Shown: one piece after another, positions 10,801 to 18,558 of the stretch
Numbering within the stretch: the stretch's first letter is position 1
Layout: each line of letters starts with the position of its first letter
Origin: Myxococcales bacterium
GTDB lineage: Bacteria > Myxococcota_A > Polyangia > GCA-2747355
Assembly: GCA_020431405.1 (NCBI GenBank)
Contig: JAGQIK010000291.1
Span: forward strand, 1 to 35,039
Direction of reading: 5' to 3'
Length of the DNA stretch: 35,039 nt
Made by a program: the position numbers and the translations under genes
The notes under the pieces: generated by a model
What the model saw: only the letters and a program-made list of their open reading frames with translations
The model's database searches: none
What the model was told of the DNA's origin: nothing

Positions 10801-11713
10801 GCCCGATCTGGCCGGCTGGCTGCGGCAGGTCGGTGATCTCGCCGCGCGGCATCGGCAGATCGTCGAGGTCGAGCGAGATGTCGTCGCCGCCGAGGTCGAG
10901 CTGGCCGTACTCGAGGCCGGTGCCGGCGGGTGCCGCGCGCTTGGGCGTCGGCAGATCGAGCACACCGCCGCCGCCGCCTGCTTTGGGCGTCGGCAGGTCG
11001 ACCAGCTCGGGCAGGCCCGCGCCCGCGTGCTTGGGGGCGGGCAGGTCGGTCAACCCGGGCATCGCGCCGTGGCTGGGCCCCACGGGGGCGGGCAGGTCGG
11101 TGATGCCGCGCGGCTGATGACCGACAGGCACTGGCAGATCGATGCCGCCGGCGTCGCCGCCGTCGAAGTCGAACTCGCCCGGGCCCGCGTCGAAGTCGGA
11201 GAGGTCGATGCCGCCGCCGCCGCGGCCGCCGGCGCCGAGCCCAGGCGGTGGCGGTGCAGCGGCCGGCCGAGCGCCAGGCAGCCCAGGCAGATCGACGACG
11301 TCGCGCGGGCGCGCGCTGGGCAAGCCGGGCAGGTCGACGAGCTCGGGCCCGCCAGCTGCCGGTGCCGGCGTGGCGGCGGCGCCGCCGCCCTGACGCTTCT
11401 TGGCGTAGGGCGCCAACGTCGGCACGTCGGCGAGGCTCATCCAGCTCTGGCTGTCGAGCGAGACCTGCTCGGCGCCGCTGAGCTTGTTCTGCTCGAGCAT
11501 CGAGAGGATCGCCTTCTCGAGAAACGGCCCGAAGACCTTTCCCGAGCTGCGTTTGACATAGTAGCGCTGGCCAGCGCCAGACGGTGGTGGCGGGGCGATG
11601 GGGCTACGGGGAGGCGGCGGTACGATGGCGTTGCCGCCGCCGCCGCCCGCTCCGCCACCCGAGTCGCCGAGGTCGAGCTCCCAGCCGTCGTCGAACTTGC
11701 TTTCGTCGCTCAT
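7895..11713 (-). CDS. GYF-domain/TPR membrane protein with a (GLPAPxGGIDLPTP)n linker
   Basis: This 1272-residue protein starts at ATG 11713. After an acidic N-terminus, residues about 50-108 form a GYF_2-like domain (RYYVKRSSGKVFGPF...SWMSLADVPTLAPYAKKR). Residues about 110-430 are Pro/Gly/Leu/Asp-rich with repeated DLPxPxG motifs. A basic stretch (KKRKTRRKKTRGK) precedes one transmembrane helix at about 475-500, so the N-terminal part should be cytoplasmic and the rest periplasmic. Residues about 500-1272 are continuous TPRs (for example AAVYLGWAQLEKKNYAGAQTAFKRAL). GYF plus low-complexity plus TPR architectures occur in Myxococcota and are sometimes linked to motility or secretion, but the role is unproven. 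It is probably the first gene of an operon with selB. Confidence 0.85.
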   Translation of the reverse strand: MSDESKFDDGWELDLGDSGGGAGGGGGNAIVPPPPRSPIAPPPPSGAGQRYYVKRSSGKVFGPFLEKAILSMLEQNKLSGAEQVSLDSQSWMSLADVPTLAPYAKKRQGGGAAATPAPAAGGPELVDLPGLPSARPRDVVDLPGLPGARPAAAPPPPGLGAGGRGGGGIDLSDFDAGPGEFDFDGGDAGGIDLPVPVGHQPRGITDLPAPVGPSHGAMPGLTDLPAPKHAGAGLPELVDLPTPKAGGGGGVLDLPTPKRAAPAGTGLEYGQLDLGGDDISLDLDDLPMPRGEITDLPQPAGQIGLPAPAGGIDLPTPSRNVGLPAPAGGVDLPTPANTIGLPAPSGGIDLPAPSGGIDLPTPAHTTGLPAPAGGIDYPTPAVGQTGLPGGTIDLPAPAGGMGGGTDLLRPKGGHGGPHIDVVAPKEYGDDEIVRFEAPSSGELEMRAAADAAAVDADLDALDKKRKTRRKKTRGKAPMMIGVGAGVFLIVAGLAMGLLTDYGFFGINLITGKSSALSKARNALRSGRAQLRRDTLGGYRMAHGAFITARKVASVEDAKSLQAQALLARIVRFGPSVSKLNQANTLIASLATVAEPKIELQKARALYKLADNKVDEAVANLRLISDREPSDPEAAVYLGWAQLEKKNYAGAQTAFKRALAVKPKLPAALFGAAQVEKHLNNARQAQAHVQAGLQVAPNHPGLLLLSGDLLVDKKPKEALAAWQRVAKMPQTSAARSEISAAHTRIGELHAKEGRVDQARARFQSALQFSRQQNTRAHLGMGRLQFAAGAYKEALVHFSKAERSGKREATIMIARTHLAMGKTLDARKVLLQLAKTAPRDAQIRFLLGRSEEAHNVQGAIKNYEASIKLKPTYFEPYYQLSKVYLRRNKTTDAFATLKQASTAMPRSAEVRNAIGEANLATKQFDEAYKAFQEALALDGNLNMARFNIARTLFLQGKLEAALKGFEELKLRDARFSGLAAALGRLYLETKKYKQAAAEFDKAVLVDHPSAETRMSAAKAYIAAGAVKKALTQAETVLRDHPTMARARALRAEARLAQGQLGEALVEINQAINREKSAEFFEIQAKIFEQLGRTAEATDAYKQALKLEPKRVDLRLKRAKLLIKGGAVKDGLREIDSVIKREPERGDAYLYKGIALGDLGKERLARAAYETAVKKDATLGEAHLKLGQILSDTHRYPRAATHLKMATTYAKPTDMWRPEAFYLFGTVLHKLGRKAAAKAALATYMQISKKTDAARSVAEKILRGLGWKPPKKEDD

Positions 11714-11778
11714 CGTCTACCGTTTCGCGCACGGGTGCGCGTACGCCACGCGGTCACCCGCACGAGCCTCTGAGCCAA

Positions 11779-11808
11779 AACAGGAATTCAGAACGATATC
11801 ATCCTGTT
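11779..11808. promoter_or_regulatory. Inverted repeat AACAGGA-N16-TCCTGTT upstream of the GYF/TPR gene
   Basis: Seven-base perfect arms (11779-11785 and 11802-11808) enclose 16 AT-rich bases, the most AT-rich spot of the 129-bp gap between the GYF/TPR gene start and the serS stop. Its place upstream of ATG 11713 suits an operator or promoter. A weak serS terminator is also possible, although no T-tract follows. No clear -35/-10 pair was identified. Confidence 0.35.
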
Positions 11809-11842
11809 AATTCGAATGCAAAGCCAGCGCGCGCGCGACGCG

Positions 11843-13126
11843 CTATCCACGCGACGGAATCTGCGCGATGCCGCCCATCAGCGGGCGCAGCACCTCGGGG
11901 ATCTCGATGGACGCATCCTCGCGCTGATAGTTCTCGTAGATCGCCAGCAGGGTGCGGCTGACGGCGATGGCGGTGCCGTTGAGCATGTGCACGATGCGCG
12001 GCGAGGCCTTGGCCTCGGGGCGATAGCGGATGTTGAGCCGGCGCGCCTGGTAGTCCGTACAGTTGCTGCACGAGGTGACCTCGCCGTAGCGGCCGCGTCC
12101 CGGCATCCAGGCCTCGATGTCGTACTTCTTGAAGGCCGGCGCGCCGAGGTCGCCGCTGCAGACGTTGACCACGCGGTACGGCAGGGCGAGCCCCTTAAGC
12201 AGAGATTCCTCGATTTCTCTGATTTCCTCGTGATGCTCGATAGAGCTCTCGGGCGTGCAGAGCACGAACATCTCGGCTTTGGTGAACTGGTGCACGCGAT
12301 AGAGGCCGCGCGACTCCTTGCCGTGCGCGCCGGCCTCGGTGCGAAAGCAGTGCGAGTAGCCGAGGTAGCGCAGCGGAAGCGACTCGGCCTCGAGGATCTC
12401 GCCGCCGTGGTAGCCGCCGACAGTGATCTCGGCGGTGCCGACCAGCGACAGATCGCTGTTTTCGACGCTGTAGACCTGTGTCTCGGGGCCGCGCGGCGCG
12501 AAGCCGATGCCGTCGAGGATCTCGTCTTTGGCCAGATCGGGCGTCGCGATGGGTATGTAGCCACGCGGCATCAGCTCGCGCGCGGCGTAGGCGAGCAGCG
12601 CCTGCTCGAGCAGCACGGCCTCGCGCTTGAAGTAGTAAAACGCCGCGCCGGCGACCTTGGCGCCGCGCTCGAAGTCGATGGTGTCGGTGAGCTGGCCGAG
12701 CTCGACGTGGTCGCGCGGCTCGAAGCCGAGCTGGCGCGGCTCGCCCCAACGCGAGATCTCGGCGTTGTCTTCGTCGCTGTGGCCGCCGGGCACGTCGTCG
12801 GCGAGCAGGTTGGGCATGGCGCGCAGCAGGCGGTCGCGCTGCTCGCTGCGCTCGGCGAGGCCCGCTTCGATGCTGGCGAGCTCGTCTTTGAGCGCCTTGA
12901 CGCGCGCGATGGCGGCTTGGCGGTCGTCGCCGGAGAGCTTCTTGATCTCGGAGGAGGCGGCGTTGCGCTCGGCGCGCAGCTCGTTGACGCGCTGCTGATC
13001 GGCGCGCCAAGCGGCGTCGAGCGCGATCAGCTCGTCGAGGCCGGCCTTGGCGGGATCGAGATTGCGGCGCTGCAGCGTCGTGCGCACCAGATCGGGGCTG
13101 TCGCGAATGAGCTTGATGTCGAGCAT
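11843..13126 (-). CDS. serS: Seryl-tRNA synthetase
   Basis: This 427-residue class II aminoacyl-tRNA synthetase starts at ATG 13126 (MLDIKLIRD, the typical SerS N-terminus); in-frame codons further upstream are not used. Residues about 25-105 form the antiparallel coiled-coil arm that contacts the long variable arm of tRNA-Ser. Motif 2 is visible around residues 258-278 (CFRTEAGAHGKESRGLYRVHQF region). Motif 3 is near 382-400 (AVSRTLLAIYENYQ). The length fits the family (E. coli 430). It charges tRNA-Ser, and in selenium-using bacteria also tRNA-Sec, which fits with selB lying in the same strand block. No strong ribosome site precedes the ATG. Confidence 0.97.
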   Translation of the reverse strand: MLDIKLIRDSPDLVRTTLQRRNLDPAKAGLDELIALDAAWRADQQRVNELRAERNAASSEIKKLSGDDRQAAIARVKALKDELASIEAGLAERSEQRDRLLRAMPNLLADDVPGGHSDEDNAEISRWGEPRQLGFEPRDHVELGQLTDTIDFERGAKVAGAAFYYFKREAVLLEQALLAYAARELMPRGYIPIATPDLAKDEILDGIGFAPRGPETQVYSVENSDLSLVGTAEITVGGYHGGEILEAESLPLRYLGYSHCFRTEAGAHGKESRGLYRVHQFTKAEMFVLCTPESSIEHHEEIREIEESLLKGLALPYRVVNVCSGDLGAPAFKKYDIEAWMPGRGRYGEVTSCSNCTDYQARRLNIRYRPEAKASPRIVHMLNGTAIAVSRTLLAIYENYQREDASIEIPEVLRPLMGGIAQIPSRG

Positions 13127-13336
13127 GTCCGAGACGCTACGGCACCCGAGAGGGCGCGGCAAGGCCCGCGGGCGGGGGTTTTTTCGACGCGATTACAGGG
13201 ATTTTGCACGACGCGGGAACCTATCGGGCGCGGCGGCCTCTAAGGCCGGTGGTTTGGCGCGTGCTTCTGGGGGGAGGCGGCGCAACACGCGGCGGACGCT
13301 GGGTGGCCGCAGGGTCCGCGGGAGGCACCACCACCG

Positions 13337-16300
13337 ATGTTTCGCTGGCTCGCAGCGCTGTGCGCAGCGCTCGTCCCCTTCGGCGCGGCGCACGCCTCGC
13401 CCCCTTCTTCCGTCAAGACACCGCAGCCCCTCGCAGACTTCGCGCGCGACGCGCGGCGCTTCGGCGCTTCGGCGCGTCAGTATCGCGCCACCATCGCGCG
13501 CGTGGTGTGGCGTGCCTATGGCGCGCGGCGACGCGCGATCCTCGCGCGCTACCACAAGCGCGTGGGCGTCGCCGAGCGCGGAGAACGGCGGCTGCGGCGT
13601 GCGGCCATCGCGCGCTTCGAGCGCTTCGTCAGCCAGCATCGCGGCGCCGGCCGTTTCGGCGCCGAGGTGATGTTCAGGCTCGCCGAACTCTATCGCGACG
13701 AGGCCGGCGATACCTACCTCACAGCGATGCAGCGCTACGAGCACGAGCAGGCGCGCTTCGATCGCGGCGCGCGCGCGCGTGCGCCGTCGATGCCCAAGCC
13801 CAACTACCAGCGCAGCATCGCGCTTCATCAGCGCATCGTGCGCGAGCACCCGCGAAGCCGCTTGCGCGCGGCTTCGACCTACCTGCTCGGCATCCTCTAC
13901 GGCGAGATGAGCGACGAGAAGCAGGCGATGGCCGCGCTCGCCGCGCTAGTCTGCCAAAGCGCTAGCGGGCAAAAGCGCTACCAGGGCTGCCGTCCGATGC
14001 GCGGCGCCGGCGTGCTGCTCGCCGACGCCTGGCTTCGGCTGGGCGAGCAGCACTTCGATCGCAACGAGCTCGCGCGCGCCATCGCTGCCTACAGCGCGTC
14101 CGCGCGCTACGCCACCACGTCGAGCAGCGTCTATGACAAGGCGCTCTACAAGCTCGCCTGGAGCCACTACCGCGCCGACCACTACGCCGAGGCGATCAAG
14201 GCCTTCGACGCGCTGGTGGTGTTTTCCGATCGACGCGCGCGCGGCACGTCGCGTCGCGCCGGCTCGCTGCTGCGGCCCGAGTCGGTGAGCTACCTCGGCA
14301 TCTGCTTCGCCGAGCAAGACTGGGATGGCGATGGAAAGCCCGACGGCAAGCGCTCGCTGGCGCGCCTCGAGACGTTCTACCAGCGCCGCCGCGCCGAGCC
14401 GCACGTGCGCGAGATCTACCGCGCGCTCCAGCGCGTGCTCTTCGACACGGCTCGCTATGCCGAGGCCGCCGCGGTGGGCCAGCGCGTGCTGGCGCTGTGG
14501 CCGCTCGATCGCAAGAACCCGCACGTGGCAGCGCGCGTGGTGTCGGCTTACGAGCAGGCGATGCAGCCCAAGCGGGCCGCCGCGGCGCGGCGCGCGCTGT
14601 CACAGCGCTTCGCTGCAGGCTCGCCGTGGGCCAGACGGCACCGCCGTGATGCCAAGGCGCTGGCCTCGGCGCGCGCGCTGCGCTTGCAGATGCTGCTGCG
14701 CGCGGCGCTCTATCGCCACGAGCAGGCGCGGTCGCAGCCCTCGGTGGCGCGCTACCTCGCCGCGGCGCGCGCCTACCGCGAGCTTCTCGGCGAGCAGGCG
14801 TCGAGCGCGCTCGACGGGGCGCCGCGCGCCATCGCCTCGCGTCGCGTGGCGCTTTGGCGCGCGCTGGCGAGCTGTCTTTTCGCGGCGCATCGTTACGAGC
14901 AGGCCGCACGCGCGTATCTCGCCTTGCGCGACGACGCGCGCGCGCCGCGCCGCGATCGCGAGCTCGCCGCCTTCATGGCGACCAAGGCCCACGAGGCGCG
15001 CGTTGACGTGCACGAGGCCACCGCCGCGGCCGGCGCAGCCGACGTGCTGGCGCCGATGCCGCAGCCGCGAGGCCGCGCGGGCCATCGCCGCGCGCTGCCG
15101 CCGCTCTATCTCAGCTGGCAGCGCGCCCTCGATGGGTACGTGGAGCGCTTCGCGGACAGCGCGCGCGCGCCGGCGCTCGCCTATGGCGCGGCGATCCTCG
15201 ATCTACGCGCGCGTGACCTCGTCGCGGCGCGCCGTCGCTTGATGGCGTTCGTCGCGCGCTACCGTCACAGCCCGCTTCGCAAGCAAGCCGCGCAGGCGCT
15301 GCTCGTCAGCTACCAGATCGATCACACGCTGCCCGCCACGAAGCGTTACGCGGCGCTCGCGCGCTGGGCGCGGCTCGCCGGCAACGCGGCGCTGCTGCGC
15401 GGCCTGCGCTTCAAGGGCGCCTCGGCGCTTCACCGGCGCGGCGAGGCGCTGCTGTCGGCGGGCAAGTCGAAGCAGGCGCACGCGCTGCTCGAGCGGGCGG
15501 CGCGCGGCTATCTCGCGCTGGTCAACGCGGCGCCCATGTCGCGCGACGCCGAGGTGGCGCTTCACAACGCGGCGCTCTGCTACGAGCGCTCGAGGCGGCT
15601 CGAGAGCGCGCGCGATCTCTACGATCGACTGGCGCGGCGCTATCCCAAGAGCAAGCTCGCCGCGCCCGCGATGTGGCGCGCGGCGCAGGTGTCGGAGCGG
15701 TTGATGTCTTTCGACGACGCGCTGGCTCGCTATCTTCGCGTCGCTCGGCAGCGCTCGCTCGCAGCCGCCGCCGAGCAGCGCGAGGCGATGCTCGCCGCGG
15801 CGCGCATCTTGCGCTTCGGCGGCAAGCACCGCCAAGCAGCGGCGCTCTACGCGCGCTTCGCCGCCAGCGGCGCCTCGTCAGGTGACCGGCGTGCGGCCCC
15901 GGCCGAGCTCGAGGCGGTGCGCAGCCTGCGAGCGGCCGGCGATATCAGCGCGGCGCTCGGCGCGCTGCGGCGCTTCAGCGCGACGTTCAAAGGTCGCGTG
16001 TCGATCGAGCAGCGCCTCGAAGCGCTCGCGCTCGAGGCGGCGCTCTATCACCAAGGCAAGCATCGACGCCGCGCGCTGGCGGCTGACCGACGCGTCGTCG
16101 CGGCGTTCGCTGCAAGCGGCTTGTCGGCGACCCGTGCGCCGCGCGCCGCCGAAGCCGCGGCGCGTTCGGCGTTTCGTCTCGCCGAGCGACGGCTGGCGCC
16201 GTTTCTTGCGCGGCGCCTGTCGGGCAGCGCCGCACGCGTGGTGGCCGAGCTCACGCGCCTCGAGCGGAGCGCGCTGGCGCTCGAGCGCGCCTACGAGGCA

Positions 16301-16645
16301 GTCTACGTCTACAAGAGCGCGCCCTGGACCGTCTCGGCGGTGTGTCGCACGAGCCAGATCGATCATCACATCGCGCGCAGCTTCGAACGCCCGATGCGCG
16401 CGGCCCCGCTGCCCCGGGCGTTGCGCCGTCTCTGCGCCGACGGGATCCGCATCTATCGCCAGCGGCTGAGCCGCGCCGTGGCACAGCGCATCGCGCCGCG
16501 GTTGCGCTTGGCGAGCGCGCGCCTGGCGCGCTGCGCCGCCGGGGCGCGCCGCTACGGCGTCGTCAGTCGCGCCGTGAGCGCCGCGCGCGCGCGTGTGGAT
16601 CGCTCGCGCGAGCACCCGCCGCGCGTCGAGCTGCTCGCGCCCTAG
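13337..16645 (+). CDS. Very long exported TPR-repeat protein
   Basis: This 1102-residue protein has a signal peptide (about 1-21, ending AHA-SPP). ATG 13337 follows GGGAGG at 11 bases. The mature part is almost entirely Ala/Arg/Tyr-rich helical repeats of TPR/BamD type, such as RFGAEVMFRLAELYRDEAGD, YDKALYKLAWSHYRADHYAEAIKAFDALV and SARDLYDRLARRYPKSKLAAPAMWRAAQVSE. The C-terminal 150 residues lose the repeat pattern and contain four Cys. It is probably periplasmic or outer-membrane associated as a protein-interaction scaffold. It resembles large Myxococcota TPR proteins of unknown role. The TAG stop is part of a repeated element end (CTAGCAGG). The gap upstream to serS (13127-13336) holds only a G-run plus T6 and no clear promoter. 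Confidence 0.85.
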   Translation: MFRWLAALCAALVPFGAAHASPPSSVKTPQPLADFARDARRFGASARQYRATIARVVWRAYGARRRAILARYHKRVGVAERGERRLRRAAIARFERFVSQHRGAGRFGAEVMFRLAELYRDEAGDTYLTAMQRYEHEQARFDRGARARAPSMPKPNYQRSIALHQRIVREHPRSRLRAASTYLLGILYGEMSDEKQAMAALAALVCQSASGQKRYQGCRPMRGAGVLLADAWLRLGEQHFDRNELARAIAAYSASARYATTSSSVYDKALYKLAWSHYRADHYAEAIKAFDALVVFSDRRARGTSRRAGSLLRPESVSYLGICFAEQDWDGDGKPDGKRSLARLETFYQRRRAEPHVREIYRALQRVLFDTARYAEAAAVGQRVLALWPLDRKNPHVAARVVSAYEQAMQPKRAAAARRALSQRFAAGSPWARRHRRDAKALASARALRLQMLLRAALYRHEQARSQPSVARYLAAARAYRELLGEQASSALDGAPRAIASRRVALWRALASCLFAAHRYEQAARAYLALRDDARAPRRDRELAAFMATKAHEARVDVHEATAAAGAADVLAPMPQPRGRAGHRRALPPLYLSWQRALDGYVERFADSARAPALAYGAAILDLRARDLVAARRRLMAFVARYRHSPLRKQAAQALLVSYQIDHTLPATKRYAALARWARLAGNAALLRGLRFKGASALHRRGEALLSAGKSKQAHALLERAARGYLALVNAAPMSRDAEVALHNAALCYERSRRLESARDLYDRLARRYPKSKLAAPAMWRAAQVSERLMSFDDALARYLRVARQRSLAAAAEQREAMLAAARILRFGGKHRQAAALYARFAASGASSGDRRAAPAELEAVRSLRAAGDISAALGALRRFSATFKGRVSIEQRLEALALEAALYHQGKHRRRALAADRRVVAAFAASGLSATRAPRAAEAAARSAFRLAERRLAPFLARRLSGSAARVVAELTRLERSALALERAYEAVYVYKSAPWTVSAVCRTSQIDHHIARSFERPMRAAPLPRALRRLCADGIRIYRQRLSRAVAQRIAPRLRLASARLARCAAGARRYGVVSRAVSAARARVDRSREHPPRVELLAP

Positions 16646-16663
16646 CAGGCTGCTGAAAAAGTC
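16642..16663 (+). repeat. Solo end resembling the inverted end of the 17275-17499 element
   Basis: This 22-base stretch starts CTAGCAGGCTGCTGAAAAA and matches the left end of the inverted-repeat element (CTAGCAGCCCGTTGACAAA) at 16 of 22 positions, including the CTAGCAG start. Its TAG is the stop codon of the long TPR gene. No matching right end was found before the next gene, so it is either a degenerate remnant or chance similarity. Confidence 0.35.
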
Positions 16664-16728
16664 GCTGCGCGCCTTTTCCTGCGCCGGCTCGGCCTATTCG
16701 GGCTCGCAGCATCCGCCGCGAGCGCGGC

Positions 16729-17265
16729 TCAGCGCAATCGCTGCTGCGCCTCGACCAGGGCGAGGCTGACGCGCTCGAGCAGCGGCCAGCGTAACAGCGC
16801 CGCGTCGTGTGCCACGGCGAGCGTGCGCTGAACCAGCGCTTGCAGCGGTGTGCGTTCGAAGTCATGACGCCGAAGCTCGGTGGGCACGCCCGGAAAGAAC
16901 GCGCGCGCGAGCATCGCGACCTTTGTCTCGCGCACGGCGTCGCAGAAGACCACCGCGCGGGTCGGCGTGATGCCGCGCTCGCGCAGCGCACACGCGCTGT
17001 TGCGGAAGTTCTCGAGCGTGGTGCGCGAGCGACCCTCGACGATGATCGCGCGCTCGTCGAGGCCGGCGTCGACGAGGTGGTCGGCCATCAGCTGCGCCTC
17101 GCTGACGCCGGGCGCCGTGCGCTTGGCGGTCACACCGCCACTCGTGACGATCACCTCGTCGCTGCTGGCGCGGACGTGGGCCAGCTCGCGCGCCACCTGC
17201 GCGAGATAGCGCGCGAGGACGCCTTCGCGCCGTTCCTGATAGCCGAGGACGATGAACACGCGCAC
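16729..17265 (-). CDS. YdcF/SanA-like DUF218 protein
   Basis: This 178-residue protein is predicted to be mainly soluble. It opens with a hydrophobic strand (VFIVLGYQ), then VIVTSGGVT, SEAQLMADHLVDAGL, IIVEGRSRTTLENFRNS and RAVVFCDAVRETKVAMLARAFFP. The SGG, SEA, E..S.(T)TxEN and late R signatures are those of the DUF218/YdcF fold. Members bind nucleotides or act in envelope functions such as vancomycin tolerance (SanA), but their reactions are poorly defined. The start is GTG 17265 or, better spaced from GAGGG, GTG 17259. The inverted-repeat element begins only 10 bases upstream of 17265, so its own promoter must lie within or beyond that element. Confidence 0.8.
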   Translation of the reverse strand: MRVFIVLGYQERREGVLARYLAQVARELAHVRASSDEVIVTSGGVTAKRTAPGVSEAQLMADHLVDAGLDERAIIVEGRSRTTLENFRNSACALRERGITPTRAVVFCDAVRETKVAMLARAFFPGVPTELRRHDFERTPLQALVQRTLAVAHDAALLRWPLLERVSLALVEAQQRLR

Positions 17266-17274
17266 CCCTCGACT

Positions 17275-17499
17275 CTAGCAGCCCGTTGACAAACCCTCCC
17301 GTCGCGATGCACGCCCCTGCGCACCGCTAACTGCGTTGCCGCTCGCTCCGCTCGCTCTCGCGCTTCGCGCTCGCGACTCCGCGGCTCGGGCGGAGTTGCT
17401 CGTCGTCGACGTATGCCCCGATATGCCTCCTCCTCGCGCCTTGCCAGCGGCACGCGGGGGCGCACCTCGCTCGGTCCGGGTTTATCAACGGGCTGCTAG
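17275..17499. mobile_element. MITE-like 225-bp element with 22-bp terminal inverted repeats
   Basis: The left end 17275-17296 begins CTAGCAGCCCGTTGACAAAC. The right end 17478-17499 is its reverse complement at 21 of 22 positions (the single difference is GACAAA versus GATAAA). The roughly 180-bp interior has no gene-like frame and contains its own GC-rich partial palindromes. Size, perfect-looking ends and lack of coding capacity fit a non-autonomous transposable element or a large palindromic intergenic repeat. Target-site duplications are not obvious beyond the CTAG ends. It sits between the DUF218 gene and the glycosyltransferase operon. Confidence 0.6.
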
Positions 17500-17510
17500 C
17501 AGCGTTGCAT

Positions 17511-17540
17511 CGCGCGCTACGCGCTAGTGCGTAGCGCGCG
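17511..17540. repeat. Perfect 12-bp hairpin next to the MITE-like element
   Basis: The arms CGCGCGCTACGC and GCGTAGCGCGCG are exact complements separated by GCTAGT. It lies 11 bases beyond the right end of the MITE-like element and has no T-tract. It could be a bacterial interspersed palindrome or a processing/termination structure. The function is unknown. Confidence 0.55.
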
Positions 17541-17597
17541 CGCCGACGCGGCGCACACTCGCGAGCGCAAGCACGCGAAAGCACGTCGTCGGATCCG

Positions 17598-17613
17598 TGG
17601 CACACGTCTTGTA
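17598..17613 (+). promoter_or_regulatory. Possible sigma54-type promoter for the glycosyltransferase operon
   Basis: TGGCAC is followed by five bases and TTGTA, close to the sigma54 consensus TGGCAC-N5-TTGCA. The -24 part is perfect and the -12 part lacks the conserved C. It ends 33 bases before ATG 17647. The defective -12 makes it a weak candidate. No sigma70 pair was clear nearby. Confidence 0.25.
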
Positions 17614-17646
17614 CTTCGTGGTTGGCGAACCCACCGGAGGTGGCCC

Positions 17647-18558
17647 ATGACGCGCCCCAAGACGCGCTCCAAGACGCTGCATTGCGACGTCGTTCGATCC
17701 CTTCCCGACGTCGGCGCGCGCTTCGATCGCCGCGTCGCCATCGTCATCCCCGCCCACAACGAAGCCCGCCACATCGCTGACGTCATCGCGCGCTGCGTGG
17801 CGCTCGCGCCCACGTGCGTGCTCGTCATCGACGACTGCTCGAGCGACGGCACCGCCGACGTGCTCGCAGCCTGCAGCGCGCTGCATCGCCGGCGCCACCC
17901 CGGCGTCGTGCGCTGGACGCGCAACAGCCAAAACCTCGGCAAGCAGGGCGCGGTGCGGCGCGGGTTGGCCGAGCTGCTGGCGACCTTCGGCGTCGACGGC
18001 CTCGACGCCGTGGCGCTCATCGACGGCGACGGCCAGCACGATCCGGCCGAGCTTCCCGCGCTGGCCGCGCTGCTCTCAGCGCCGCGCGCGCGTGATCGCG
18101 CCGCGCTGCCAGCGTACGCGCTGGTGCACGGCTACGACGTGATCATCGGCGCCCGCGCCCACGACGAGATGCCCGTGCAGCGCCGCGTCTCCAACTGGCT
18201 CGTCAACACCGGCTTTCGCGTGATCGCGGGCATCGATCTCGTCGACGTGCAGTCCGGGCTGCGCATCTACAGCGCCGAGCTGGCTGCCGTGCTCGCCGAG
18301 CGTCTGGGCGACCACGGCGGCTACGGCCTCGAGCACGAGTCGCTGTCCGTGCTCGCCAGCTACGGGCGCGAAGCGCGGCGCACTGTGCGCATCGCCGCGG
18401 CGCCAGCGAGCTGCGGCTACGGCGTCGCCGAGAGCGGCATCGGCCCCGACGAGGTGGTCAACCTCGCCGTCGCCACCGTGCAGCAGGCGATGCGCATCCG
18501 GCGCACGCGGCGTCACAGCGGCGCGCACGCGCTGTCCAGCCGTCGAGGTGCGCGATGA
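17647..18558 (+). CDS. Family 2 glycosyltransferase (polyprenyl-phosphate type)
   Basis: This 303-residue protein starts at ATG 17647, with GGAGG six bases upstream; in-frame codons further upstream are rejected on this basis. GT-A motifs in order are VAIVIPAHNEARH (nucleotide-sugar strand), VLVIDDCSSDGT (about 60-67), a basic NLGKQGAVRRGL, and the metal-binding DGDGQHDP (about 125-132). A later QSGLRIYS segment is typical of DPM1/GtrB-like enzymes. No clear C-terminal transmembrane pair is seen, so it should act at the cytoplasmic face and transfer a sugar, probably to a polyprenyl phosphate. It overlaps the next gene by four bases (ATGA), and the third gene is a GtrA flippase-like protein, which supports lipid-carrier use. 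The donor sugar is unknown. Confidence 0.88.
   Translation: MTRPKTRSKTLHCDVVRSLPDVGARFDRRVAIVIPAHNEARHIADVIARCVALAPTCVLVIDDCSSDGTADVLAACSALHRRRHPGVVRWTRNSQNLGKQGAVRRGLAELLATFGVDGLDAVALIDGDGQHDPAELPALAALLSAPRARDRAALPAYALVHGYDVIIGARAHDEMPVQRRVSNWLVNTGFRVIAGIDLVDVQSGLRIYSAELAAVLAERLGDHGGYGLEHESLSVLASYGREARRTVRIAAAPASCGYGVAESGIGPDEVVNLAVATVQQAMRIRRTRRHSGAHALSSRRGAR

Noticed and set aside
8924-11773. A 949-residue plus-strand open frame
   Set aside because: It is Arg/Gly/Val/Leu-rich text opposite the GYF/TPR gene, without domains or a ribosome site. It is typical of GC-rich antisense frames.
13170-13205. Rho-independent terminator from a GC palindrome followed by T6
   Set aside because: It is read on the plus strand, but no plus-strand gene precedes it. 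It lies upstream of serS on the other strand.
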